Shown: piece by piece, positions 19,143-28,718 of the stretch
How the letters are laid out: each line of letters opens with the position of its first letter
How positions within the stretch are numbered: the stretch's first letter is position 1
Assembly (NCBI RefSeq): GCF_900110145.1
Contig: NZ_FOCP01000003.1
Coordinates: 62,001 to 126,000 of the forward strand
Direction of reading: 5' to 3'
Length of the DNA: 64,000 nucleotides
From: Nitrosomonas marina
Lineage (GTDB): Bacteria > Pseudomonadota > Gammaproteobacteria > Burkholderiales > Nitrosomonadaceae
Program-made: the position numbers and the translations under genes
The notes under the pieces: model-generated
Seen by the model: the letters and a program-made list of their open reading frames with translations, nothing else
Database searches by the model: none
What the model was told of the DNA's origin: nothing

Positions 19143-20229
19143 GCTTTAACACTTGCTGATACATGTCAAACAAACGTAGCTTGACTGAATTCCAGGTATA
19201 GCGTTCCAGTAGATCCAGACCACTGTTTCTTAAACTATCAGCCAGCTCAGGGTTTTTCAAAATTTGTAGCATTGCATCGGCCATAGCGTCAGGATCTTTC
19301 ATTGGCACCAGCATCGCAGTTTTATGATGCTCAACGAGATATGGAATACCACCGGCGTCGGTACTAACGACCGGTACGCCGCTGGCAAGGGCTTCCAGTA
19401 TCGAGATCGGCATATTATCAACAAGACTAGCATTGATCATCAAATCTGCATCCTGGTACAGCGCTGCAATTGCATCGTTGCTGATCCGACCGGTAAATTT
19501 TACCGAATCCTGCAAGCACAAATCGGCTACCAGCGTCTTTAGCATCGCTTTCTCCGGGCCTTCTCCGGCGACAGTCAGTCGTGCCGCTGGCATTGACTGC
19601 TTAATGATATAAAACGCCCGAATGGCAGTGGCATTATCATAAATCGCTTCCAGATTGCGTGTCACTACTATATGCGGTGAATCGCCACGATCTGCCTTAT
19701 GTACCGACGATCTTGTTTGGAAACGACTCAGATCAATAATATTGGGGACGATTCCGGCAGTATATCCATATCGGCTGAATACCGCTTCGAGAAAACCTGA
19801 CGGTACAATGATAGCATCTGTTCTGTTGAGGCTGGGTCTGATCCAGTGGAATGATTTTTTAAAAAAAACCTCCGCTTCACCGCCTCGGTAATTCACTATC
19901 ACGGGTGTACTCCTGAACCGTGCAATCCAAATAGCAGGTACTGCAAAGAGATGCCATGCCCAGCCGGAATTGGCCATGATATGAAACAATTGAACCTGTC
20001 CGGCAACTCGCCAAAGCCGGAGCAAGTATGGTATTAACCTGAAAAGCGCTCTAATACCACGTATCTTACTCACCCAGGCAAAATGGTAGGGCGCGTTTAC
20101 CTGAACCAGCACCACTTGAACACCTTCTTGCTGTAGAAGGTTTGTCAATTGACGTGTCTGATTCGCCATACCGCCGTATGGCGGCGGCAGTGGGCCAACC
20201 AACCCGACACGCCGTACTGGCTTGTTCAA
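19129..20229 (-). CDS. Family 4-type glycosyltransferase
   Basis: A 366-residue GT-B fold glycosyltransferase. The N-terminal GPLPPPYGGMANQTRQL is the usual start of GT4 enzymes, and the C-terminal retaining-enzyme motif is present as NMPISILEALASGVPVVSTDAGG (conserved E-x7-E layout). VAGEGPEK and LYQDADLMINAS are also typical. It would transfer a sugar from a nucleotide donor in the cytoplasm at the membrane face. Its stop overlaps the CapK-like gene, making a two-gene unit; no polymerase or flippase gene is nearby, so it is not a full EPS locus here. Confidence 0.87.
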   Translation of the reverse strand: MNKPVRRVGLVGPLPPPYGGMANQTRQLTNLLQQEGVQVVLVQVNAPYHFAWVSKIRGIRALFRLIPYLLRLWRVAGQVQLFHIMANSGWAWHLFAVPAIWIARFRSTPVIVNYRGGEAEVFFKKSFHWIRPSLNRTDAIIVPSGFLEAVFSRYGYTAGIVPNIIDLSRFQTRSSVHKADRGDSPHIVVTRNLEAIYDNATAIRAFYIIKQSMPAARLTVAGEGPEKAMLKTLVADLCLQDSVKFTGRISNDAIAALYQDADLMINASLVDNMPISILEALASGVPVVSTDAGGIPYLVEHHKTAMLVPMKDPDAMADAMLQILKNPELADSLRNSGLDLLERYTWNSVKLRLFDMYQQVLKHERH

Positions 20230-20461
20230 AATTTTACCCCCGGAATAACAATACAGCAGCCTGACTTTATGAAACTCACTATCACTCTCAAATCGCTGAG
20301 AAAAATTTCAGCAATCGTTACGATATAAGAAAAAAAGTCAAAAATTCTCATATAACGCATCATTAAATTTTTTGCATTTTTCATCTGTCAGACAATCTCG
20401 ACAATTTTCAATAACCGACCCTACCATACAATTCACATTAAGTTAAATCAATTATATGCAA

Positions 20462-21316
20462 TCATTCACGATCGACATGAAGACTGTTTACCGGTCTTCC
20501 TCGTTGCTTCAATGGACGAAAATACTGCCGGTTTTCATAGTAGTCTTCTGTCATATTCTCTCTTGACCAACCCGGGTAACCCAGTATCGGAATAGGCGAT
20601 AAATCGGCACTGGAGAACGACCGACACAACAAAAAATCAGCCAGCCACGAGTCAACCGCCCGCAATTGCGCTGACAGTGATTGACGTAAAAACATGTCCT
20701 CAACTTGAATAAAGAGGCCTTTACCGGTCATGCCGACATACGGTTTCAATGCTTTTTCATATAGAGCATGCCCGAAAACAATAAATCGCAACGATGATAA
20801 TACAGCTGCTCTTCGTTGCCAGAATACCTTCTTCCATTCATGCTGCTTTAGTAATTCGATTAACACAGGCCGGCTGCATAAAACTACAACACCCGATTCA
20901 TCAAAGAGCGTAGCCGCATCTCGCAAAGGACCACGCGTCTCAACTCTTGTCTGCTGCGCATGTATCAGTTCTTGATAATGAATTCGGTTGAGTGCTGCTT
21001 TTGCACTTGGAAACGTTATCCATACCAGTGCATTAAAAAAATCATGCCAGTTTTCCTGCCGTGTTGAAACTTTACCAGTCAGAAAAATTCTGGATTCATA
21101 ATGTTGTTTGCGATCTTTAGTATTTACAGGTTGTTGCGGGACGAATTGTATCGGCAGACCGGAGCCCGCTTTGACGCAAATTCCGGTTTCTCTCAATAAA
21201 AACCCAAGCTGCTGGTGCGATGGCCAGTCACAGCAGGCTTGAAAATTTTTTGCCAGCGGCGTTAGGGATTCAAAAATCGGAGAAGCGTTATAAAAATTTG
21301 GATTCCATGTCGTCAT
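20462..21316 (-). CDS. DUF3025 domain-containing protein
   Basis: A 284-residue protein. The segment WHDFFNALVWITFPSAKAAL followed by LRDAATLFDESGVVVLCSRP and then FGHALYEKALKPYVGMTGKG is diagnostic of DUF3025, a proteobacterial family of unknown function. It ends in a long basic tail (YRPLKQRGRPVNS-like). No catalytic motif is recognised. It overlaps the upstream MFS gene by 4 bases (ATGA), so the two are translationally coupled. Cytoplasmic. Confidence 0.85.
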   Translation of the reverse strand: MTTWNPNFYNASPIFESLTPLAKNFQACCDWPSHQQLGFLLRETGICVKAGSGLPIQFVPQQPVNTKDRKQHYESRIFLTGKVSTRQENWHDFFNALVWITFPSAKAALNRIHYQELIHAQQTRVETRGPLRDAATLFDESGVVVLCSRPVLIELLKQHEWKKVFWQRRAAVLSSLRFIVFGHALYEKALKPYVGMTGKGLFIQVEDMFLRQSLSAQLRAVDSWLADFLLCRSFSSADLSPIPILGYPGWSRENMTEDYYENRQYFRPLKQRGRPVNSLHVDRE

Positions 21317-22626
21317 TGCAATTTAGCGTCGATTTCTTCAACCGATCTTAACTTCGTTACCAGCAAAATACCAATCACAGTAATGAATGCGGCAAGGGTG
21401 CCCACGGTATCGTAATGCAGAATTTTTCCATGCGCGGTCATCACCATCATGGATCCCGCCAGCAACGAACCCAGCCCCGCTGACAATTGTTGTATCGACA
21501 TATGGAAAGTCATAAAACTACCTCGCAAATGCGGCCTGACAGCAGTAGTAACCAGCGCCATTAGTGGAATAACCCTGCCCGTCACCAGTATCATGAACAG
21601 TGTTGACGCCGTCAGCGCCATAAATAAAGGCGCTTCTGAAATGTGCGTAATCCATAACACGGGCACAAGCGACAGCATAGCCAGTACGCCAAACATCACC
21701 CGCCTGCCATAACGATCTGTAAACCGTCCAAACAGATTCGCCGTAAAAAAGCTGAATAAACCACCAAAAAAATACAGATACGGCAGATCGCTTACCTGCA
21801 TACCGACATTAGTCACCATGTATGTGCTGATAAAAGGGATAACCAGATATGCCGAAAACATCAGCATGCCAATCAGCAGAAAAGCAAAAATATGGTTCCG
21901 GTTCATAAAAATATTTTTTAACTGCCCGGCAGGATCATATCTATGGGCCTGATGAATATGTGTTTTTACCGACGGCAGCAACCGGTTTGCGGTAAAAATA
22001 ATGATGAAACTTAAAATGGCCAACACAATAAAAGGTACGCGCCAACTCAGCAGACCAACGAGAAACAAACCGGCCGGCATACCGGCAACTGCCACAAATG
22101 AAAAAGATGACATAACGGTACCGGTCGCCTTGCCACGACGCCATTCCGGAATCAGATCGGCAATAATAGAAAATACAGTTGCGCTCATCAATCCCCCAAA
22201 CACACCGGCAATTGCCCGGCTGTACAGCAACATCTGATAATTGACAGACGCAGCGCACAGCAGCATGGCCAGCATAAAGCCCGAGCAGAGAACAATCAAT
22301 GCATGTTTTCGATCAAAACGGTCAATAATAAACGCGACCAGGAAACTGCTCGCAGCTGCACTGAAAGTATAGACCGTGACCAGCAAGCCAAATTGTTTTG
22401 GCGTTATCTCAAACAATCTGAAAAAAGCCGGACCGAGTGGCATAATCATCATAAAATCAAGAATATGCACAAACTGCACAGCGGACAGAACCAGTAAAAC
22501 CGGCCACTCATTAATTGTCTCTGTATCGGGTACTGCACCACAATCAACGATTTCAGAACCACCCCCGTGTTCAAGAGTTGTCGCTGATGGGTTCGGTATT
22601 AGAGGTGTTTTACTTGTTTCAGACAT
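21313..22626 (-). CDS. MFS transporter, drug/proton antiporter type
   Basis: A 437-residue major facilitator with about 12 predicted helices. After a charged N-terminus, the first helix begins at about residue 42 (WPVLLVLSAVQFVHILDFMM). The MFS loop motif after helix 2 is DRFDRKHALIVLCSG near residue 103, and a second copy is RFTDRYGRRVMFG near 306. The sequence resembles arabinose/drug efflux permeases (Bcr/AraJ-like); substrate is unknown. The coupled DUF3025 gene downstream suggests they are expressed together. Inner membrane. Confidence 0.87.
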   Translation of the reverse strand: MSETSKTPLIPNPSATTLEHGGGSEIVDCGAVPDTETINEWPVLLVLSAVQFVHILDFMMIMPLGPAFFRLFEITPKQFGLLVTVYTFSAAASSFLVAFIIDRFDRKHALIVLCSGFMLAMLLCAASVNYQMLLYSRAIAGVFGGLMSATVFSIIADLIPEWRRGKATGTVMSSFSFVAVAGMPAGLFLVGLLSWRVPFIVLAILSFIIIFTANRLLPSVKTHIHQAHRYDPAGQLKNIFMNRNHIFAFLLIGMLMFSAYLVIPFISTYMVTNVGMQVSDLPYLYFFGGLFSFFTANLFGRFTDRYGRRVMFGVLAMLSLVPVLWITHISEAPLFMALTASTLFMILVTGRVIPLMALVTTAVRPHLRGSFMTFHMSIQQLSAGLGSLLAGSMMVMTAHGKILHYDTVGTLAAFITVIGILLVTKLRSVEEIDAKLQ

Positions 22627-23279
22627 CTGAATTTTGACTGGCGCGTCGCAACAGGGCTAGATGAAAATGATCTGTATATCTTTACGCTCTGATAATGCAG
22701 TGCATTTTTACTTGCGTTAAATAGTTATTTTTTCTTGACTCAGGCATTCACATTTCAAATAACTCTAATGTCATTTCAACTTCCAGACACATACAGATCC
22801 TATTTAACAGGAAGCAGGCCAAGACCTGATCAAAGTCGCCGGGTGGGTTCTTGTCAGGACACATGCGTTGCCTTTCTATTATAGCCATACTTCATATATA
22901 TCAGCTGAAGACGGCGACACGATGAATTTTCCTGGCAGACTTTCCCGATACCGCTGCCAGCAGGCCTTCTCGTGTGCCGCCGTCCGATGGCCATGGCCAG
23001 AATGACCGGCAACTACACCAGAATTATTTAACTGTACCAACAGTTCCGCCAAAAGCTTCTCGAACTTACCTTGGTTTGAATAGTTCAATTTTCAGGCAAT
23101 ACAAAAATACTGGAAGACGACAAACTGAACAGAATAAAAGATCCGGACGCAAGCAACCCTGTAAAATTGAGAATTATCAATGACACAAGCGCTATAACGC
23201 AAGGAATGCCAACGTTTTGATCGCCAAACGGGTAGAATGAATCAAATGCTGGTCACATTGACATTGGATCTTGAGCCAG
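22627..23279. other. Gene-poor region, short open frames not recognised
   Basis: 653 bp between the MFS and zinc-ribbon genes. Minus-strand short frames are present, for example 22879-23088 (TTG start) encoding a stretch with AGHSGHGHRTAAHEKACW, and a 42-codon frame from about 22890 containing PDKNPPGDFDQVLACFLL. Neither has a ribosome site or a recognised family. They may be remnants of a lost gene. No hairpin terminator was convincing. Confidence 0.35.
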
Positions 23280-23738
23280 TCAAAAATAAATCACAGCAAT
23301 ATTGATTAACATCATAACAAGACCAAAGATCAGCCAGTTCTTACCTGCCCGCTTTGCATCCGGATGCGCTTTTCTCATGTACGTAAAACCCATTGCGATT
23401 CCTATAATTGGAAGTATCAGCGTGCCGATAAAAATACCGATATTCAACCCTGGAGAAACAACGGGTTTATCACTTGCCGCTTTATCGGACTGAAAATCCA
23501 GGTTGGTAATGCGTGGCTTCAGCCGCTCACGCTTACCATCTTCTCTTGACGAATGATCCTGTGATCTCTCTTTTGAGGCAGCTGTATCGTCATGATCTGC
23601 AATCTGAGATGTTGCTATTGTTGCATCATCGTCCTGCACCTGGACTGAATGTACGACTTCAGTTCTCAATGGCGCGGCGCATTGCGTGCAATAATCGGCC
23701 TGTTCACTGTTTTGTGCTCCACAATTTGGACAAAGCAT
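23280..23738 (-). CDS. Zinc-ribbon membrane protein of unknown function
   Basis: A 152-residue protein with an N-terminal four-cysteine zinc ribbon (CPNCG at residues 3-7 and CTQC at 17-20), a long charged, low-complexity linker (HSSREDGKRERLKPR-like) and two C-terminal transmembrane helices (IGIFIGTLILPIIGIAMGF and WLIFGLVMMLINIAVIYF). This architecture is seen in uncharacterised proteobacterial proteins in which the ribbon is cytoplasmic. No catalytic motif is present. Single gene, minus strand. Confidence 0.78.
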   Translation of the reverse strand: MLCPNCGAQNSEQADYCTQCAAPLRTEVVHSVQVQDDDATIATSQIADHDDTAASKERSQDHSSREDGKRERLKPRITNLDFQSDKAASDKPVVSPGLNIGIFIGTLILPIIGIAMGFTYMRKAHPDAKRAGKNWLIFGLVMMLINIAVIYF

Positions 23739-23899
23739 ATCAATATCCTCAAAAAATTGTTATTCGTTATTCCTTTTTTAATGAAACACTTCGGTTCAAC
23801 ATACATAAAATCAATGCGGCGTACTTCACTCTATATTCATGGTAAGTCATTAATAATAACATGCAATTTCTTTATCCCTGCAAACAATCCGTCTTAATA

Positions 23900-25306
23900 T
23901 TACCTGGGCAATATTGTAAAGGAAACAGAGTGCTGATATGTTTCGTCGAAAATCTGGTCACGATTATCATCGACGGCAAAAATAATCGTGTATGAACCTG
24001 CAGGCAAGTTACCGGTCACACCATCGAAAATTTTGAGATCGGAAAACGCAATCATCGTCCCACCATGCGCACGCACAGGCGTATCAGAACGAACGAACTG
24101 TAATCGACTATCCAGCCAATAGTCGCCCAGCGGTGTCATTGCAAGCACCCAGTAATCGGTCTGGTTCCCACTTCTTGTTCCGGGATTCAGGCCAATGGTT
24201 AGTAACAAACGGTCGCCGTTTTGCAGCGTAGCGGATTCGGCCTGTCCGTTGACTCGAACGGATAATACCGGTTGTTCCGGCATTGTCGGATCAGACACCG
24301 AATTAAAAAACCACTGATAGCCCGTATTGAACGAAATCTGTCCTTTCTGAATTGCCACGTGCTTATCGTTAATAAAAACCCCGGTAATGCTGCACGCTGC
24401 AAATACAGTCTTGTTGTCAAAATTCAAAACAATATCAGCGTCATCAGTCATCCCCGCATATTGCAGGGTTAGCGTGTAATCGTCTGATGTTCCAGCCAGT
24501 CTGTCCAATCCACTCATCCCAAGGCGAAGCGTTGCAACATCATCGGCAACCAGGGACCGACGTGCTTCTCCCGACAGGATACCTTGCTGCATTACGCTCT
24601 CGGTATTGCCGTACCCTAGCAGAAGTGACACAAAACGATCGCCATTCGCAACGAAACGATGCCCTGGTGGCAGATCTTCCAACACCACACTATAAGTCGT
24701 TTTATCAACCACCTCGGCCAGCAAAAAAGGGTTATTGTTTTCCTTGTTGAACCAGTGAAGATTGATATCATCCCCGCGAAGATCGTCCTCCGAACCGATA
24801 ATACCATCCATGCCACGATCCAAATCGAACCTGTCGTTGTCACCACTGACGGCTTTAGTATAGTCTTTTTCTTCACCGGTAAGTCCCGACTCAGTGCCAA
24901 GATTGGGATGCCCCAGACCAATACAGTGCCCCAGTTCATGGAGCGCAACCGATTCGAAGTCAAACATTCGGCGTGGCACTGTATTGCCATCTATCTTGAT
25001 ATTTCCGGTTGTCGGCACAAGTTGATTCCATGTTTGGATTGCATTCTTTACCGGTATGACCATCTCGTCCGCATGTGGCGACAATGGCGCGATCCCGACT
25101 GTCACAATCAACTCACCGCCGATACCGGTATACCCTGTCGGATGCGTAATAATATCGACTTCATCGTCATCACTGACAAACTCAAATACCCCGGCTTCAG
25201 CGATAGAAATCCATGGTAGCAGGATTAGAAACACTAAAATCAATGCCCATCTGTGAAAACAGCTAACCGCCTCACTATTCAGTATGACATCGTAAACTTT
25301 TATCAA
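23900..25306 (-). CDS. Secreted metzincin metalloprotease (matrixin-like)
   Basis: A 468-residue precursor with a long N-terminal hydrophobic segment (ALILVFLILLPWISIAEA, cut after AEA). The zinc site HELGHCIGLGH at residues 123-133 is the metzincin HExxHxxGxxH motif. The following region (DLDRGMDGIIGSEDDLRGDD) is rich in Asp/Gly and looks calcium-binding. The C-terminal half is beta-rich, about 250 residues, with no transmembrane anchor. It is likely an extracellular or periplasmic protease. It starts 4 bases inside the preceding gene, whose product may be its partner or inhibitor. Confidence is high for the catalytic motif, lower for the exact family. Confidence 0.8.
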   Translation of the reverse strand: MIKVYDVILNSEAVSCFHRWALILVFLILLPWISIAEAGVFEFVSDDDEVDIITHPTGYTGIGGELIVTVGIAPLSPHADEMVIPVKNAIQTWNQLVPTTGNIKIDGNTVPRRMFDFESVALHELGHCIGLGHPNLGTESGLTGEEKDYTKAVSGDNDRFDLDRGMDGIIGSEDDLRGDDINLHWFNKENNNPFLLAEVVDKTTYSVVLEDLPPGHRFVANGDRFVSLLLGYGNTESVMQQGILSGEARRSLVADDVATLRLGMSGLDRLAGTSDDYTLTLQYAGMTDDADIVLNFDNKTVFAACSITGVFINDKHVAIQKGQISFNTGYQWFFNSVSDPTMPEQPVLSVRVNGQAESATLQNGDRLLLTIGLNPGTRSGNQTDYWVLAMTPLGDYWLDSRLQFVRSDTPVRAHGGTMIAFSDLKIFDGVTGNLPAGSYTIIFAVDDNRDQIFDETYQHSVSFTILPR

Positions 25307-25995
25307 AAAAGTGTGTTTTCCTGAATGTAGGAGGGATGTACGGACTGCAGATCATCCCGATCAAGAATCGACAATAACGCGCGCTGTATTTCTGACAGCA
25401 TTTGAATGATTTCAATGTGCGCATATTGTTCAGCATCCCACCTGAGATCGGTCCATGCAATACGCCGCATAACATCATTACTTTCACCTGCTAGCACGGT
25501 CTGCTTGCAGCGGTTTGGATAAAATTCAATCAGAATTTCCGCCTTATCAGAGACACTGGTCACAACTGCACGCGATTCCTTTAATGATCGTCGCTCACTG
25601 GTTAGCATTTCCCTTAGATGCTGCGCATCAAATGTCAGGATTGATTCTTCAGTCATCAATTTCCATAACCTTTCCATCTTTTCCCGGTCCAGTATCGTTC
25701 GATAGTAACCACCGCCCCTCATCGCCTCAGGCAAAGCTATCAGGATATGACCGTCTCGAAAAACATTAATACTCATATGATGATCAGAAGACAGTGCAAG
25801 CTTGCTTCTTTCTGTATAACTGATCAGTAAATCTTCAGCATTTAGCGCCTCGTGTCCTTGAATAGCATGTGCCGACTGGCAGAAAAACAGCAACAATAAT
25901 GTACCAAATAAGATTTGATCGTTCACAAAAACTTTCACTAGCAATATTTTGTCAAAACAGGTTTGATTTATAAGAAGTGTATCTGGAAAACGCAT
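25303..25995 (-). CDS. Secreted protein of unknown function, coupled to the metalloprotease
   Basis: A 230-residue protein with a hydrophobic signal-like segment (ILFGTLLLLFFCQSAHA) before residue 45. The annotated ATG gives a 30-residue leader; a GTG at 25926 would start at MNDQILFG and give a cleaner signal peptide. The mature part is mixed alpha/beta and contains ISYTERSKLALSSDHHMS and a C-terminal stretch with CKQTVLAGESND. No family was recognised. Its stop overlaps the protease start by 4 bases (ATGA), so the two are translated together; it might be a protease inhibitor or chaperone, but this is inference from arrangement only. Confidence 0.7.
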   Translation of the reverse strand: MRFPDTLLINQTCFDKILLVKVFVNDQILFGTLLLLFFCQSAHAIQGHEALNAEDLLISYTERSKLALSSDHHMSINVFRDGHILIALPEAMRGGGYYRTILDREKMERLWKLMTEESILTFDAQHLREMLTSERRSLKESRAVVTSVSDKAEILIEFYPNRCKQTVLAGESNDVMRRIAWTDLRWDAEQYAHIEIIQMLSEIQRALLSILDRDDLQSVHPSYIQENTLF

Positions 25996-26182
25996 TCACA
26001 TATTATTATACGTATGTGAAAATGTCAGCGGATGAACTGAAAAGGGTGATAGAAATTAACGATAGGAATTAACATTGCAACAATCCCGGCCGTAATCACT
26101 GTTCGTACACGTCAGCAGACGAAAATATTTAAAAGCGTCCCAGTTTCCAATCGCACAACAGCAACTTATTGGAGAAATTGTT

Positions 26183-26749
26183 ATGCATAGAATTCAACGC
26201 CAGCTGCATACTGATCATTCTCATTTGCTGAGATTGCTTGAATGTTTCAGTCATGAAATTGACTGTTATGATTTTGACAGTCAGCGCAGTGCTGACTTGG
26301 ACATCATTCTCAGTGCATTAGATTATATTCAAACTTACCCTGACAAATGGCATCATCCTGCCGAAGACATCATATTCAACAGGCTGTTGAAAAAAAATGT
26401 TAAAGAAAGCTCGCTCATTGAACAACTTCAGGATGAACATCAGGAGATCATTTCGGCAACCGAGAAAGTACAGGAACTGTTCAACAACGTTGCTGAAGAC
26501 TGCATTGTCTCTGCTGACGAACTGCTGACCCAATCAAGAAACTATGTCAAATTACAAAAAAGACATCTTGAAAAGGAAATAGAACATGTCTATCCACTGA
26601 TGAACAGCATGTTTTCTGAAAATGAATGGCGCGAGATCGAAAAAGAAATCCGAATGCAGAATGATCCGTTGTTCACCACTCCGTCCAAAAAAGAATACGA
26701 TCAACTCTACAGATACATTGTGGCATTGGAAAAAAGCAAACAGAATTAA
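26183..26749 (+). CDS. Hemerythrin-domain protein
   Basis: A 188-residue four-helix protein of the hemerythrin/HHE family. Iron-ligand residues are visible: DHSHLLRLLECF at the N-terminus, KWHHPAEDIIFNRL near residue 58, and LQDEHQEIIS near 85, then LEKEIEHVYPLM near 131. Such proteins bind a di-iron centre and sense or store oxygen, NO or iron. No extra signalling domain is present. It stands alone with a good ribosome site (ttggagaa) upstream. Cytoplasmic. Confidence 0.85.
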   Translation: MHRIQRQLHTDHSHLLRLLECFSHEIDCYDFDSQRSADLDIILSALDYIQTYPDKWHHPAEDIIFNRLLKKNVKESSLIEQLQDEHQEIISATEKVQELFNNVAEDCIVSADELLTQSRNYVKLQKRHLEKEIEHVYPLMNSMFSENEWREIEKEIRMQNDPLFTTPSKKEYDQLYRYIVALEKSKQN

Positions 26750-27014
26750 ATAAGATATCGTTGCTCAGGCTGAGCAGACCAGTCGCCACATGGTTTATCG
26801 TAAAGCTCTGCACAGGACTCACCATGGTCATGATATTACAGCTATAAAAGCGCTGGCAGCTGTTTTATCAGTTGTAGATTATTTCCATGGTTGCAAACCG
26901 AAACCGGTAAAAACAGGCTCGAAGAATCATTGATGATGTATCAATTCTGCTCTGGCATCTGTTTTTACCTTGGATTGATCATTCCCAGAATGTCATTCAT
27001 CCGTCAATCTGCGA

Positions 27015-27407
27015 TTATTCAAATAACGCATACAACTTACCAAACAGCGCATCAACTATGGGTTGCAGCGGTCCCAGAAAATTTTCCAGCTGCAGCATGC
27101 CTACAATCAAAATCAAAACTCCACCAGCCACAATGCCGTATCGCACACCTGATGTAAAATTGGCCGACGCAGGCGCGCGTGTGTAGGTATCGTTTGAGAA
27201 GGACAGAAATATCCGCAATATACCCAGCACAATACCTGCGCCAATGCAACTCAGAAACAAATGCAATGAGCACATTACCCGGGTGCCCAAATCTTCTTCG
27301 GCCAGTTCCAGACTTGAAAAACGCAAACAAATTATGATGATTAACAATATCACCAGTGAATTCCAGAACCCCCCGAATTTCGCCTTAAATTCACTTTCCA
27401 TACTCAT
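27015..27407 (-). CDS. Small membrane protein of unknown function
   Basis: A 130-residue protein with three predicted transmembrane helices (FWNSLVILLIIIICLRFSSL, SLHLFLSCIGAGIVLGILRI, and GIVAGGVLILIVGMLQL) and a C-terminal amphipathic tail (IVDALFGKLYALFE). No family was recognised. The ribosome site agggagag precedes the ATG. It is isolated from its neighbours. Confidence 0.6.
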   Translation of the reverse strand: MSMESEFKAKFGGFWNSLVILLIIIICLRFSSLELAEEDLGTRVMCSLHLFLSCIGAGIVLGILRIFLSFSNDTYTRAPASANFTSGVRYGIVAGGVLILIVGMLQLENFLGPLQPIVDALFGKLYALFE

Positions 27408-27878
27408 ACAAAACTCTCCCTTTAGAACAACGGTTTATTTTATAGTCAACGGTTTTTTAACGTGAAATAACATTCACCCCGTGTTAGATTGCCATTTTAT
27501 AGTCTTGCTTCAGGTTGCAGAAAGCTATTATCGACAAGGCCAAACGACACGTTCCACTTTCAATATACTTAAACGACGGCTTGTTTTAGTGAAATGGTGT
27601 TCGAAAAGATTTCGGACACTGTGTTCTGCCTGCCGCAAAACTTGAGCCATATTACACTTGAAAATCTTTCTGCCACACCCGCAAGAGGCGACCGCCTTAT
27701 TATAGAACGTACTATGTACTATGTGCATTATATACTCTAAACTTGCCCCGGTAGCGCACGATTCAAGTGTGCGCTACCGGGGAAATCAGCACATTGACAT
27801 TAACATCCCGGCATAATCTTTCCGTACGGACGCTCGCTGATTTTTCCATCTGAACAAATTGAGACACGGACAGAAAAC
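27408..27878. other. Gene-poor region with a perfect 14-bp hairpin
   Basis: 471 bp between the small membrane protein gene and the carbonic anhydrase gene. A minus-strand open frame at 27528-27728 has no recognised product. At 27690-27740 short direct copies of GTACTATGT occur, and the hairpin described separately lies at 27746-27782. No mobile element was recognised. Confidence 0.4.
27746..27782. terminator. Perfect inverted repeat downstream of carbonic anhydrase gene
   Basis: Arms CCCCGGTAGCGCAC (27746-27759) and GTGCGCTACCGGGG (27769-27782) pair perfectly over 14 bp with a 9-base loop. It lies about 96 bases past the carbonic anhydrase stop (minus strand). There is only a weak U-rich tail on either strand, so it could be a terminator-like hairpin, a 3'-end stabiliser or a short repeat sequence. 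Confidence 0.55.
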
Positions 27879-28688
27879 TTACTGCGTAGTCAGCAGCGTC
27901 CGTCCGTTAAGATCCTGAGGGAATCTTGCATTGTTGGTATAAAACCCTCTCAGTTGTTCAAGTTGCGCTGCTGAAATTGTAATTGCCCGTGCAAGCAAGT
28001 ACCACTGCACACCTTCGCTACAAGGAGGCGTTGTTAAAGAACCTGCAAAGGTATAAAAATCAGGCTTATGAAAGTTGGGCGGCAACAATGTTTCCGGATT
28101 GATGGCAATTCCCGTACCCTCACGCATTTCTCCCGCTGTTTGAGGAATATTATCCAGAATAGTCTGAAAAGTCTCGTTAGGCTCACCCTCTTCAATGGCA
28201 ACTGCCATTACAACCAGCCTGCCATCTTCCCTGACATGCACGTAGTGTAATTCAGCTGGAAATTGTTTGTCGCCGACAACGTGTTCGCTGGGCTCATGAA
28301 AATGGAATTGAATCAGCGGATAGGTCTCATTTCCCACTTCCAGATAGCCTGTGTAGTCTAAAGAAGTATTAACCTGTATACCGTGACCACTGTTATAAAA
28401 GACAGGCATGTCTGTATCATACCAAATTCTTAACCGGTTTAACTCTGTTGTTTGCTCGATTTCGGCCTCGGCAAGGTCGATCGGAGACTGCCGATTGCCA
28501 ATGGCACATTCCGCAAACGGATATATATGTGGCACTTCAGTATGGGATGTGTCTTCTATCGATCCCCACATCGCTTGTTCCTCATGCGACCAGTGAAGTT
28601 CTTCGGCGCTGCTGCTCGAATTAATAACAAAAATAAACGCTGCACTTGCAAACATACCAGAAAAATTACGATTGTTTATCATGCACAC
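27879..28688 (-). CDS. Alpha-type carbonic anhydrase, periplasmic
   Basis: A 269-residue protein with an N-terminal signal segment (MFASAAFIFVINSSSSA). The alpha-class zinc histidines are in LIQFHFHEPSEH and AELHYVHV (three His from the two strands), and the NRQSPIDL motif near residue 67 is typical. It catalyses reversible hydration of CO2 outside the cytoplasm. In an ammonia oxidiser that fixes CO2 this would supply bicarbonate or CO2 near the inner membrane. TTPPCSEGVQWYLL near 220 is the usual substrate-pocket stretch. No regulator gene is adjacent. Confidence 0.92.
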   Translation of the reverse strand: MCMINNRNFSGMFASAAFIFVINSSSSAEELHWSHEEQAMWGSIEDTSHTEVPHIYPFAECAIGNRQSPIDLAEAEIEQTTELNRLRIWYDTDMPVFYNSGHGIQVNTSLDYTGYLEVGNETYPLIQFHFHEPSEHVVGDKQFPAELHYVHVREDGRLVVMAVAIEEGEPNETFQTILDNIPQTAGEMREGTGIAINPETLLPPNFHKPDFYTFAGSLTTPPCSEGVQWYLLARAITISAAQLEQLRGFYTNNARFPQDLNGRTLLTTQ

Positions 28689-28718
28689 TCTCCTTCGTAC
28701 TGTATCTATTGATTGGAT

